Source of the DNA: Drechslerella dactyloides
Lineage: Eukaryota; Ascomycota; Orbiliomycetes; Orbiliales; Orbiliaceae
Reading direction: 5' to 3'
NCBI GenBank assembly: GCA_020064725.1
Contig: JAGTWJ010000019.1
Location: forward strand, 2,170,001 to 2,234,000
DNA length: 64,000 bases
The notes under the pieces are model-generated. The model had not been told where the DNA came from, ran no database searches, and saw nothing but the letters and a program-made list of their open reading frames with translations. A program made the position numbers and the translations under genes. This document shows, piece by piece, positions 11,901-23,750 of the stretch (positions are counted from its first letter, which is position 1; the number at the start of each line of letters is the position of its first letter).

Positions 11901-14900
11901 ATGGACGGATATATCCAACATTGCGGTCAAATGAAAAAGATCTCGGTGCGGCGAACTAACCTACCTTTGTCCAACAAGAAGAGAAATTCTTGTTTTCACA
12001 TACATAATGCAACTCCATGGATCCAACGCCGGTGCATTCGGACCTCAATTACTTCCAATGTCAAGAAACGCCACCGACACAATCACGCGGGATGATCTCG
12101 CGGTTCGAGACCTCCCCCACAACACATCCGCCAGTTCGCCCAACTTTCGGGTAATTCAGGGTGCTTGCCAGCCAATTTCTTCTGGGATGAAGATTTGATA
12201 TTATATTATTACTTAATTATAGGATCATCTTTAATCCTTCCCGATACGTCATCTTTTAATAAATCACGACTCGCCCTTGCTGTCGGAGAGAAATCACGGC
12301 AGCACGAGGAGATTGGTCGAATCTTCGATTCGGACGTGGCTTGCGAGTAAAGAGCCTCCGTTCGGACCCCTAGCCTTGGTGTGCTGGAATTGCGATAAAA
12401 GTCGTCGATCAGTTTCTTGGACAGGAGCTGTTTGTTAACCAAGCATCCATGCAGGGAAGCCGATGGAAACACTGGCCCATCGCGGTCGAGAATTGTTTCC
12501 ATCCATGACGCAGGGACCGGCGCATTTGCATCTCCGTCAGCGACCCACGAACAAGGATTCTGTTCCTCGAAAACCGTCTTGAGTCAGATGCATAATCCTT
12601 TCTCCCATTTGCAGCTACATTTCTTCTGTGTTTGCTTGCCGGCAAGCCCAGTTCCTAAATGCGCATGCATGCGATGCATGTCCATTCCAGACACGAGGAC
12701 GCTTGCTCGGTATGTGCAGGGAGCCTTTCGCCGGGGAAGTAGCTTTGTGCATACACGCTAGCCGTTACCGGCAATATCGCTGCAGATCCTCAAAATCCTG
12801 ATCGCGGGCTTCCAACACCAAGTTTGGACAGCAGCAATTTATATAAGGAAACTTTTCTCAATTTATCTTTAGAGTTCACGCTGTCCGTGTCCGCCTGCAA
12901 GCCGCAGCGCCGGCGAAAGCTCGAGCCGCTCCTTTGTACATTCTCTATTTGCTCTGGCAAGCCACCATCCCGCATTGGTGACCTATCGGGAGGTGAAAGT
13001 GCAACTTTTTTGCAGCGGCGTGCGCATGGTCGACGCCATGCAAACTACTCACCGGCTTGCATGCAGCTGTTGTCTCTCGAATCTTTGAGAACTTGGTAAT
13101 TCGCGTTTGCATGCAGGAGCACCGTCTCGGTCTTATATACGAGGCTTGCGTGAATAGTGGTTTTTCAGCTGCGGAATTTCCCCAGTTGCCCGCGATCCGA
13201 GAACTATCGGGGTCGATTCGTGAGCACATGCTCCCCTGACGAGCAAGCTGAACTAGAGTCAGGAGCACACTGCATCATGCAGCCATCTCCTCCATGTGGC
13301 CTCCGAGGAACCGATGTTGCAGATCATTTCGCATTAAGGAACAGGAACGGGCACTATCTTTCTCAACATTGCAATTCTCTGCTCGTAGCGCTACGTAGCG
13401 TGATCGTGGGTTTGAATGTCCCAACGATCCGTTAGTCTAGATCCGGAAGTACCGCGGTCTTCTGAAAGCATTGATCTGCGGTGTCCATCAAAAGACCCGA
13501 CGTCCAGAACACGCTGATCGATCGTGCGAGCATCGCTGCGACGAAGGGGCATCTCGTTTCTGAAGCTCTCTCTTGCCGCCGGAACTCTTTCGATCGAGCT
13601 CATAAGTGAGATGCAACCTGGCTGTCGACGTGTCACATTACCGCACACCCTCAGTCATGATCGCCAAAATTGCAAAAGAGAAGCTGATAGTGTGGGAAAA
13701 CTTTCGGGGACTTACTTTCCTAAATCGGTGCTTTATTACTTCGTATACGTAAATTTAACACCTCGTGATATTTCGATAATCACCAACAGGAAAATCACCA
13801 GTGAGAGTGTTTAACAAACTCCACGGAGCAGCAGAAATGTGGATCTGTTTGTCCTTAATGTTGCCATATTGCATGACGCAGGCGTACGTCGCTACGCCGA
13901 CAGTCGCAACGGATTGATAATAAATGACGTCTGCGTGCATTATTCGCAGAACAATGCACCGCGCTACTATCTTTCAGCGTTCAATCTATGCCACGGACCT
14001 CTAAGGGGCACCCGGGACATCCCATCAATCAGACTGCTGCCCTCGTCGAGGAATGCAAACATACGCGGACATATGCATACGCATACATGTACCCTTTGCG
14101 CACCCAAGGGCTGAGTATATGTGTAACGGTTGCATGAGACTTAAGCAAACATTAGGGAAGATAACTTGAAGATAATATAAATCTAAGAGAACGGTGCCAA
14201 AGTCAGGTGATGTCGATTTGTATCCATAGACACCGCAAAGGTTGCAATGTTGATAAGCGCGTTAACCGAAGTACTGGCCACATCTCGATTTTATGGATGC
14301 AAGTTACATCCTGTCTCACGATGAAGTCGCTGAAATGAACTGGACATTTCACTCAGCGTCCCCGAGACTACAGTTCACTAGAATGTTGACCGCGTCGACC
14401 GAGCATTTTGGGTTACGCGCGCTCTGTTGTCTCAGAAAGCCAAACACCGATAATGAAGTTACGTCGTGATACAGCATGCTAGCAGTTTGCTAGCTAAGTA
14501 TACATTGCTCAGCTCCGGAAATATCAATAGGCTAGGCTTTGCATGCAACGTTGGTTAACTTTAGAAGCTAGAAGAATGCATCGAATAAGCACACGCATAT
14601 GCATAAAACAATGTTCGCTCTCTGGAACACAAGTGTACGCTTCTCCGAGACGTTGATCCTGCGAGTCCCCGAGCTCAAGCCTATACTCAACAGCGCCTAG
14701 TGCCTCCTCCAAAGTAAAATGTTAATCCCGCGACCCGGCTGGGCTGACGTGAAGCCTGAAGGGGAATGATAGGCGCTCAAGGACCCCGACTTCCACGTGA
14801 CACACGCTCTGCGCTTGCCGGCCAATCGCGGCGCCTCGCTTGACTTTCCCGATCGGGAAACGTGATTGGCGGCATCGTCCAACGCGTGATCGGACCAAAC

Positions 14901-15027
14901 AACGCGTGTCTACCGACACTACACTCTGTGTATTATAGACAGACAAAGTACCTGCTACCTCACCATCTCAGCCGAACGAAACGAAAGTACTCGGATTTTA
15001 CCTACTACGCACGATCACGGGCCTCGT
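8937..15027. other. Long gene-poor stretch
   Basis: About 6 kb with no frame I can recognise as a gene. The longest frame, 9432-9848 on the minus strand (138 codons), shows no known motif. Base composition is mixed, with many GCATGC/ATGCAT-type words (for example 12655-12685 and 13030-13115). The last 300 bases should contain the eco1 promoter. I see no tRNA, LTR pair or terminal inverted repeats. Confidence 0.6.
9445..9461. repeat. CATA microsatellite
   Basis: About four tandem copies of the tetranucleotide CATA. This is a simple sequence repeat of no evident function. Confidence 0.8.
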
Positions 15028-16544
15028 ATGGCTTCATCTGCACTGCGAACAGCCAAGAGACCAGTCGCCACATACGCCAAGAAGCACCGTTCATATCTCG
15101 ACCGCCGGAACGATACCCGTGACGACGATGCGCACAGTGCGAAACGGGCTCGATTGTCGCCTGCCGAGGGCGAGAACAGCGTGGAGTCCGCTGGAAATGA
15201 AACGGCCGACTCGTATTCTCCCGGACATTATTCCGATGAGGTGAAGCGGGACAACAGTACCGGCAGCAGTCAAGCGGACGATGAGGAGGAAGACGATGGC
15301 ACAACCTCTGCGACGACAGCAGGTACGAATGGGAGCACCGCGACTTCGAAACCGACTGCATTCACCATCTCCACGCGGCGACGACCACTCTTCAAGCGGA
15401 ATACTGCAAAATCCACACCTCCCACAACATCATCGACAAAGCAGCAACAGCAGCAGAAGCTAGTGCAGATGCAAATCGACCTCGACGGCGTCGGGGCGCC
15501 CAGAATAACCTGCAGAGACTGCGGCATGTCCTATATACCTTCGGCCGCGGAGGACGCAAAACTGCACAAGCGGTACCACGCCCGAGTCGCAGAGGGTTTG
15601 GAGTTCGGCACCGCCAGACGGGAGACCATCGTCTGGGAGGGAGACATGCTAAGCAGCACCCCTTTACCCGCCGCGCGAGTGGCAACGCCCCGGGAGAAGG
15701 AAAACGGGGCGTCAGGGCCGATACAACGGTTCTTCTCATCCTCAGCAGCGAAAGGGGGCGAGGGTGGCAAGCTGGGCAGGGCGGTGCCATCCAAGGGCCA
15801 TGCCGCTGCTGCCAGGGTGTCCGCGGCCGCCTGCTGCGTCGTTGTCGAGATCACCCGCCGCAGCACACCGACCGAAAGGAAGAAAGCTGCGGAATTTCTC
15901 CGTTTTGCCAACCAGGAGCTGTCCGCGCAGGAGGTGCCGGATAAAGTGCTCTGGAGCGTTTCTTCTCCGGCAACGGGAGACGGGAATATCGCCAGCGAGG
16001 CGGCCGGGGAGCGGTTCAAGATATACATGTACCTGGAGGGTACTAAATGCGTCGGCCTGTGTCTCGCGGAAAGCATCCAGGAGGCACAGTGGGCGCAGCC
16101 TCAAACTGACTGTGACGATAATGACACCGGCGGCATCGGGATCAGCTGCTCCCTAACAGTAAGGTTCGTAGTCACATACCTTTGATATGTTGAATCACCC
16201 GAGCAATGCTAATGGTATCGTGTCGATCCCATAGCCAAGCGAAGGAGCCGGCCTTGCTGGGCATCTCGCGCATCTGGACGAGTCCCAAGCACCGAAGACG
16301 CGGCGTGGCCTCCCGGCTCGTCGACTGCGCCGCGGAGAATTTCGTCTACGGGATGAAAATGGAGGCTGAGAACGTCGCCTTCAGCCAGCCGACCGACTCC
16401 GGGGCCTGCCTTGCGCTGCGGTGGATTGCTGCGCGCGGAAAACCGGGGCCAGAAGTTCCAAACCAAGACAAAGGCGAAGGGGAACCAGGATGTGAAGATG
16501 GGAGGAATTGTACCGGGTTCCTGGTTTATTTCGACTCGGTGTGA
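15028..16544 (+). CDS. eco1: Cohesin N-acetyltransferase Eco1/Ctf7
   Basis: Two exons, 15028-16163 and 16235-16544 (intron 71 nt, donor GTTCGT), give 481 residues. The N-terminal third is disordered and acidic to Ser-rich. A C2H2 zinc finger follows (Cys162, Cys165, His180, His184, in TCRDCGMSY and KLHKRYHA), the hallmark of the Eco1/ESCO family. The C-terminal GNAT domain has GISRIWTSPKHRRRGVASRL, which holds the acetyl-CoA-binding R-x-x-G/A loop, and ends with AFSQPTDSGACLA. Eco1 acetylates the Smc3 head during S phase to lock cohesin on sister chromatids, acting in the nucleus. A PIP-like box ending in IQRFF (residues 229-236) lies after the finger, but it lacks the usual first Gln. It is isolated from other genes by several kilobases on both sides. 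Confidence 0.92.
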
Positions 16545-18018
16545 AGTCAGGGTCAAGCTCAGTCCCATCGAATCACTTATCCTTATATCTTATGCTATAT
16601 TATTGATACCCTGGATATACAACTACAACTAGAAGCGCAAGCACAAGCGTCTTGGGTCGGAGTACTTGTATTTGTACGGACAACATTCAATCACACTTAA
16701 CTGATAAGCTTGCATGCCGATAAATCATGAACGCTTACTTTTCCACCAACCCCAAACGGCCAGCATCTCCGAGACTAGTATTCACAACTATATGCTACGT
16801 AGGTATTAATAGAACTTGACAGCAGATACAAAGCCGTGGCAACAGGGCACGCATAACGTTAGCTGCCAAATTGCTGCACGATCGCAGCAGAAACAGGGGA
16901 CAGCCGGTATTCTGTATTCGAGTAGGACCGAAAGTCGTGGCAAGTATCCACTCCCGTCCTCGGCACCATATCCGAGCGAGTGCGATTCACCATGCACCGC
17001 GGACGAGTTGACTTCCAGGGCGAGTTAACATGCATGTAGCTGCTGCAGGGTCCTCCTGCGGACACATATCATGATGCAGCTGACGTTGCGGATATATTGA
17101 CATTGTACCGCCGGGGTCCGTGCTGTTCTTATATTCACCCATCAAAGCATCAGATGCTCGCACGCGGCCGGCCCTGAGCACACGCACGGGGTTTTTGAAT
17201 AATATTCGTTCATCTCGGTGCGAATCGGACCTGCAGATCGATGATCAATCGTCCCGGTGAGGATACTTGGTACGTACGCCGAGACCAGCACGTAAATACG
17301 TACGTAAACTAAGGCGAATTCGAAATAAAAAACGGTTTCAGGGGCTGCCTGGTCTGGCATTTTCGTATCTGCCATGTCATATCGAGATCTCGAGATTCGA
17401 GTTCCAGTTCCAGTTCGAGCTCAGGCCTCGCGCTTGGGGCGGCTTACCATGCCGGCAATATAAACCGCGAACACCTCCTGCAGCCGTGCAACTGTCTTCT
17501 AGAATACAATTTGCAATAACTGGTAGGGCTGCCGCGGCAATGCAATCAAATCAAAGCAATCAATCGGCCGATCAGATTTAATGCTGTCTGCAAATCTGCG
17601 ATGCGTACGAAGCCGCGGCGAAATCTCAAATGAGCATATCCCAATGTTTGGATGATCCATGTAAATGCAGAAAATAGCAAGAGTTCAAGTCCACGTCCGC
17701 CCTTTCTTTGTGGAAAATATGGGCCCTCTATACAACTTTACCTTTAATATTCTGATATCATTTTTCGTACGTATTAACAGAAGAATACGGTGGTGCTATT
17801 TCCGCTTAATAATATTAATTGTCCCGTGAAGTCGTCCTCTAGGCCAGCGAAGAACCATAGAACGGCGGTGTGGCTTGCGAGACAAAAGGCAGCCGGCGGC
17901 TCTTTCGGAGTAACAGTATACATACGGTTTTGGATGGACGATCTATAACAATAGTGATAGTTCTTTTTTATATCACGATCCAGCATTGGGTCTAAGCGAT
18001 CGACGTGCAGGTGTGCGA

Positions 18019-18122
18019 TGCCTTGATGATATCGATAATGTTCCTGTCATAAACCAGACTATCATTCCTAGTTGATATGTTATATAAAAAGCATGATAAT
18101 TATCTAAATACAAACAATTTAT
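18019..18122 (+). repeat. Diverged direct repeat, copy 1
   Basis: About 104 bases aligning to 19014-19116 in the same orientation. Shared anchors include TAAACCAGACT, TATATAAAAA and AATACAAACAATTTA. Most differences are C/T or A/G, and this copy is the more T/A-rich one in the middle. It is probably a relic of a dispersed element. Confidence 0.8.
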
Positions 18123-19013
18123 TTTGTACGACCTTCTAGGATCTCGCCAGCTCGACTGCCTGCGCATTGGAGATTCCGGTATCATAATCATGAGCGAATT
18201 TGTCAAGTTTTCTGCGGACTTTAACTAGTTCATCTCTCCGGTAGAAATCAACTGCCCATATTTGGATCTCGACCATTAACACGGCTTCAGAATGGAGAAT
18301 AGTCTCATTAGAATGGTATCGAGCAGCCAGACTTGAACAGATATCGTTCTTTAGAAAACAGATTGTCAAAGCTTTAATTCACATAGTAGGCGCTTAGAAG
18401 AGCAGCTATATATCCTTCAATACGGTACTTTAATTGAAGAGATCTGATACTTAATCCCAAGGTTGTCTACAGATCTGTAGATCGAGGGGTTGTTCTGAGA
18501 GCACTGGTATACCAATAGAGCATTGCACTAGATAGATCAAAGAGCGTTTTGCTTCCACTTCATATTCAGCTGGGCCGATGGTATAATATCAAGAAGTGGA
18601 TTTGCTATCCCAATGTTGTCATATAGCATATACGGTACATGCAATACGCATAAAGACACATATATAATAAGTTTAAAGACAGCTCGTGAATTTATTGGAT
18701 TATAGGCCCAAACACTTCTACAGACGGCGAGAAGGACGAGGACGATGGTGACAGCAAGATGAACGGGAATAATGAAGATGACGAGGAAAGTATATAGTGA
18801 AAATGAAGAGAAACGGGCAAAGGCGGAGAGAACCGAGTGCAAGCATCTACAACGCGTTAACGACTAGAGGACAGCGGTTGGGATGGCTTTGAAGCTTCAA
18901 ACCTTCGCGGAACACTACAGGCAATTCTTTGTGTATCAGTTCTAGAATTCTGGCAGGTACTCGAGAAATTAAAATAGCACATGCATGAGCTCAATTCAAG
19001 TGTACATGTACGA

Positions 19014-19116
19014 GCCTCGATGGTATCGATATGATTCTGTCGTAAACCAGACTGCCATTCCCGGCTGATATATTATATAAAAAAGACACGACAACTATCC
19101 AATACAAACAATTTAC
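19014..19116 (+). repeat. Diverged direct repeat, copy 2
   Basis: Partner of 18019-18122, about 1 kb away. It keeps C or G where copy 1 often has T or A (GCCATTCCCGGCTG against ATCATTCCTAGTTG). Confidence 0.8.
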
Positions 19117-19518
19117 ACTGCAACTATAGTCCGCAAGGAATCCAGTATATACCCAGACAAAGTACCAGTATACACCAGCAGCGATAGCGCTACAGACAAC
19201 GTGGTATTTTGCCCAGTGCGGCCGGCATGTGCCAAAATGTAGATGAGATCCTCCCTCATTACAAAAAATATACTCGCCCGTCGCCATTGCATCCATGCAT
19301 GCGACCAGAGCTCGAACTTACCTCCAACTTCCAACCCCCATCCGATACCCCCACGCGCATACCCCCAGAAGGACGAAAAGTGCGAACGAACAAAACCAAG
19401 CAACTACAATAAAGAAAGAAAAAAAAAAAAAAAAATCTGACAATATAAAATGCCAAAACAGAAATACAACGAACCGAAACGACCGCTGAACGAAGAACCG
19501 ACCTGCACGTGCAAAATT

Positions 19519-22500
19519 CTACGAAAACATATCCGCCAAACCACCATACTCGGGCGTCCGCTTGTCCATCGCCTCCCGCTGCTCCCGCTCAATCGCAGCT
19601 TTACGCTCCCGCTCCTTCTCCTTCTCCGCCTTCTCTTTCTCCTTCGCGCGGGGCACGACGACCTTCCCCTTCTCGCTGAGCGGGACGCCGCGCACGTCGC
19701 CCAGCAGGTCCATCATCAGCGACCGCTGCACGCGCGCGTTCAGCACACCCATGACCCGCCGATGGAAGGTGTTGACCTTCTGTTCGGTGACACCGGGGAC
19801 GGTTAATAACAGTTGCCGCGGCTGGTCCGTCGACGGCGAGTACAGCGTGTAGATCTGCGCTATCAGCCCGGCGAGATCTTTCTGGATTTCCACAAAATAG
19901 TCGTTATTGAAAGACTGCACGCCCAGCGATAGTTAGCGATAAGAATATATCAAAAAGAATGAGTGATGTCCTACGTTGATGGCGGCCATGAAAACCTCGC
20001 GACAGATGAACTCTCGCAGACCGGGCCGTGTTACGAATTCGTCGAGAATGGACCGGAACACGCGGATGATTATTCCGCAGCACCGCGAGTCCCGCATGCC
20101 GAGCACGTGCGTGCAGAACAGTATCAGCGGCTCCAGAATGTTGTCGCACGAGAGGATGAACTCGCGCATCTGCCCCTCCCGCTTCGTGGCTGCCGACGGC
20201 TCCGACTGCGAGAGCTCCAACTGTTCCGTCGGAAAGCCCGTTTCTGTGCATATACAACAGCGGTTAGTAGGGTGTGGTGGGTGTAGTTTGCGGGGACTGC
20301 AACTTACCGGGCCGTCCGGGGTCCAACAGCTGCGCGACGACGAGCACGGCGGTGTACGTCAGCTGCCGCAGGACGCTCTCCTCCTTCATCTCGACCGTCA
20401 GTTTGTCTTCCTCGATGGTCGCGATCAGTCCCGCGTTGACCAGCCGAGTCCACTCGCCGACGACCTTCTTGTCGACCTGGAGGAACAGGCTGGACAGGAA
20501 GGGCGTTAGGAAGTGCGGCCGATACTGCACCGGGCATTCGTCCAGAATGACGCGACTGATGTTGATCAGCGTGGTCATCTGGTGCGACGATAGCGAGTCC
20601 GCGTCTTGGAACATGGCGATGGTCAGAGGCCCCGGCAGCTCCGGGTAGTCGTAAAAGTTGATGTCGAGCTTGCCCAGCGCCCAGAGGATGGAATAGCACG
20701 TCTCCCGCACGGTGCGTATCGTGCCGCGGATGGATGACGCGAAGCCCTCCATCGTGAGCCGCGTCTTGGACACGTTTTCGTAAAACTCGTCTCTGCTGCC
20801 GGACGAGATGCCGGACTGCCAGAATCTGTCCGTGAGAACTCGCTGCATGACCGGGTGCAGCTCGAGCGGCAGGTTGCCCCAGTTTTTCGGATTGTGAAAG
20901 GCGTGCGCGTGGGTGAGGAATTTCAGGAGATTGGGCAGGATCAGATTGATTTTGTTGCGCCAGATGTGGCAGGCTATATCGTACGTTGGAGAAGGCTTCT
21001 TGATCTTGTCGGCCGTGATGGCAATGTAACCCTTGGTCGCTCGCAGCGGGAGTGCGTTATACTTGTCCGTCAGGTGCGACTGCAGGGTCTGGCCCTCGGC
21101 GTCGAGTTCGTGGGCGCTCCAGTCGCGGATCTGGTTGGCCTTGCGGGTGTGCAGATATTCCTCGACCTGGTTGAGCATCAGGAGGCGGCAGAATCCGTCA
21201 AAGGAGGATAGCATCTCCGTCAGCTCGGGACGGCACCAGTCCTCGATGATGGGCGTCAGATGGCTCTCGAGCGTTCGGATCCTGAGCTGGGGGTCGATCT
21301 GCTTGGTATGCAAGACGATGCTGTAAAGGAAGGTCTGGTACGCGAGGCGGTGGCGGCCGTCGAGCTGCTGGGTGGTCATGATTTCGTTGATCTTCATCTC
21401 GAGCTGGCCGTAGACGGAGATGAGGTTGTCCGGCATCTTGACGGCGAGCCGTTGCAGCTCGCCGATGCAGGTGCCCTGCAAGTCCTTGACGGCGTCGTTG
21501 TAGGCGCCGTTGGGGGTGTTTTCGGGGAGCCGGGTCAGCAGGACGTACTCGAGGGCCTTGAGCATGAGGCCGGGCTGGTTCTCGAGGGCGGTGGTGGACA
21601 GGGCGACGACGAGCTGGACGACCTTCTTCTTGATCATGGGGTCCTGAAAGTCGATGGTGAGCAGCTTCTCGCACCACTGGCCGAGGTTGTTCTCGAAGGC
21701 GGACTGGGGTTCTTGGCTCTCGCGGATGCTGTCTTGGGAGAGCGAGGTGAACCATCTGATGTAGCCCTTGAGGGCGGCGTCGACGACGGTGAACTTGGCG
21801 TCGGTGCGGAGGTAAAAGTCGGAGTTTTTGACGTAGTTTTCCGGGGTGATGGGGGGCATGTCCTTGAGCATCTGGGTGATGGCGGAGTCGAGGTTGTTGA
21901 GGATGAAGGGGAAGACCTCGAAGGGGCGGCGGCGGACGAGGGAGTCGATGATGCTCGAGAGGTATCGGCGGTAGTTGCCGAGGAAGGAGTGGCGCTCGGG
22001 CATCGTCTCAAAGTCCTCGAACAGGAAGAGGTAGGAGGGGTTTTTCGAGTTCGCCGGCAGCGACTCGTACTGTATCATGTTAGCTATTGCTCGTAGCTCT
22101 GCACCCAATTGGAGGTGCCGGGGGGAAAAACAAGGAAGAAGGGCGGGAATACCCTCAGTAGGCGCTCGTCGCAGAACTGGATGAGCTGGGGCGCGAGCTG
22201 CTGGGCGGTGGGGTGGTCGCGCAGGTCCTCCTTCCTGAGGATGCGGGCCCAGGCGCTGATGTTGTGCTGGGAGACGACGAGGCTCTGGGCCTTTGCGAAC
22301 TCGAAGAGCAGAAGCAGAAACTCGGAGACGTCGGCGTCCGGGGGCATGCAGCTGTACTTTTCCTCGAGGGTGTTTCCGAGGTTGCCAATCATTTCGGCGA
22401 AGCGCTTGAGGAAGAGGTAGATGTCCTCGTCGGGGGCCTCGGCGTCGACGGAGATGGCGGCGAGGATGTTGCGGAGCTCTCTGATGGTGGCGGTGCGGTA

Positions 22501-23750
22501 GAGGGGCCCGACGATGGCGCGAAAGTCGTCGTCGTCGAGGAACTCTCGTTGGAAGAGGGTGGTCAACGCTTCTATCGAGATCTGACCGGTCAGCTGAAGA
22601 TATAGAACGAGAAGAAGCAGAGGAAAAAGAGAGGGGGGCCGACTTACGACTCGCAGCTGGGCGTTGCCACACATCATGGCCCTCCCCAGGCAGTCCACGG
22701 CGCCGGTGTGCACAATGGCTCTACAAGGTCGTTAGTCTGCGGGGCGGCTGGTCATGTACGGTGGGCGGTGGCAGCAGCTGTGCTGGTGGTGGTAGTAACG
22801 GATGGAGGTGACAGGTGATGGAGGTGGAGGTGGTGGAGGTGGTGATACGGTGGAGGGACGTACTTTGGGATGGACCAGGACATGCAGGCTCTGAGGGTGG
22901 AGAGGGCCTGGACGGCAAAGGCCTCGGCCTTGGGGTCGGCGACGCCGGCGGCGAGGCATTCCTGGAGCTGGAGGACGAGGCGGCCGAGCCAGCCGTCCTG
23001 GCCGCAGCGGATGTCGACCTTGTTCTCGCGCTGGGGGTAGGATTCGGCGAGGACGCGGAAGGGGGTGAAGATGTCGACGCAGGCCTTGTGGAGGACGGAG
23101 GTGCGGGGGTCGGAGTGGGAGTCCTCGCGGTTGAAGATCTCGTCGACGAGGGATTCGAGGATGTACATGGCGAGTTCGCGGTGGAGGAGGTCCGTTTCCC
23201 AGAGCTTGACGAGGTTGAAGTCCATGTCTAGCCACTCGGCGGCCCAGGAGCGCTTTGCGACGTCGACCCAGAGCTGGGCGACCTTGTTTCTGAGGTAGGA
23301 CGGGTCGTCCGGGCGGGAGCGCTGGGCGAGCTGGACGACCCAGAGCCGGATGGCATCCGACTCCTCTCTGGCGTAGTCGAGCCAGTTGTAGCGGATGGCG
23401 TGGGCGAGGAGGCCGAGGCCGAAGTGGCGGACGGCGGGGATCTGGTCGAGGTCGGCGGCGAGGGTGAAGCCGTGGAGGGGGGCCTTCGCGTCGGCCTTTG
23501 CGTGTTCGAGGTAGTCGCCGGCGTGTTTGCGGTGGGAGTTTGAGGAGGAGGGGTCGTGGATGACCTGGAGGGCGGCGATGATTTGCTGGACGGCCGGCCC
23601 GTCGGCAGCATTCGCAGAACTGCCATCGGCAAGCGTGCTGGGTGAAGCCTGGGGTAATGTGGAGGAGACATCGCGGGTGGTGGTGGAGGAGGAGCCGCCG
23701 TTGGCGAGGTGGAGGTGGTGATGCTGGACGGGGTCGCCGGCAGCGTCCAT
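19519..23750 (-). CDS. msn5: Karyopherin Msn5 / exportin-5 family
   Basis: Six exons on the minus strand: 22864-23750, 22648-22720, 22153-22593, 20308-22069, 19975-20243 and 19519-19914, giving 1275 residues, the usual length for fungal Msn5. The N-terminus is a Ser/His-rich extension followed by an importin-beta-like start (QQIIAALQVIHDPSSSNSHR). Further conserved stretches are VRHFGLGLLAHAIRYNWLDY, FEDFETMPERHSFLGNYRRY and FPFILNNLDSAITQMLKDM. The C-terminal tail is charged (KEKEKAEKEKERERKAAIE). The family exports phosphorylated cargo, including transcription regulators, from the nucleus with RanGTP. All five introns are 54-143 nt with standard ends. It is transcribed divergently from the gene at 25247. 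Cargo specificity cannot be read from the sequence. Confidence 0.93.

Larger units (their letters stand above)
16545..19518. other. Intergenic, repeats but no confident gene
   Basis: About 3 kb between the convergent eco1 and msn5 genes. It holds the diverged repeat pair listed separately. A 77-codon minus frame at 18136-18369 reads like protein but has no start context or partner exons. A plus-strand acidic frame lies at about 18705-18795 (TDGEKDEDDGDSKM then NEDDEES and a stop). A run of about 17 A sits at 19419-19435. None is firm enough to call a gene. Confidence 0.5.

Noticed and set aside
18537..18842. Minus-strand frame with a long hydrophobic run
   Set aside because: The hydrophobic run is the reverse complement of an acidic Asp/Glu-coding repeat, and no further exon or start supports either strand.
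21260..22096. 278-codon plus-strand ORF
   Set aside because: It lies antisense to the large msn5 exon and is an effect of the G/C-rich third positions on the other strand. Its translation is a low-complexity Glu/Val/Gly run.
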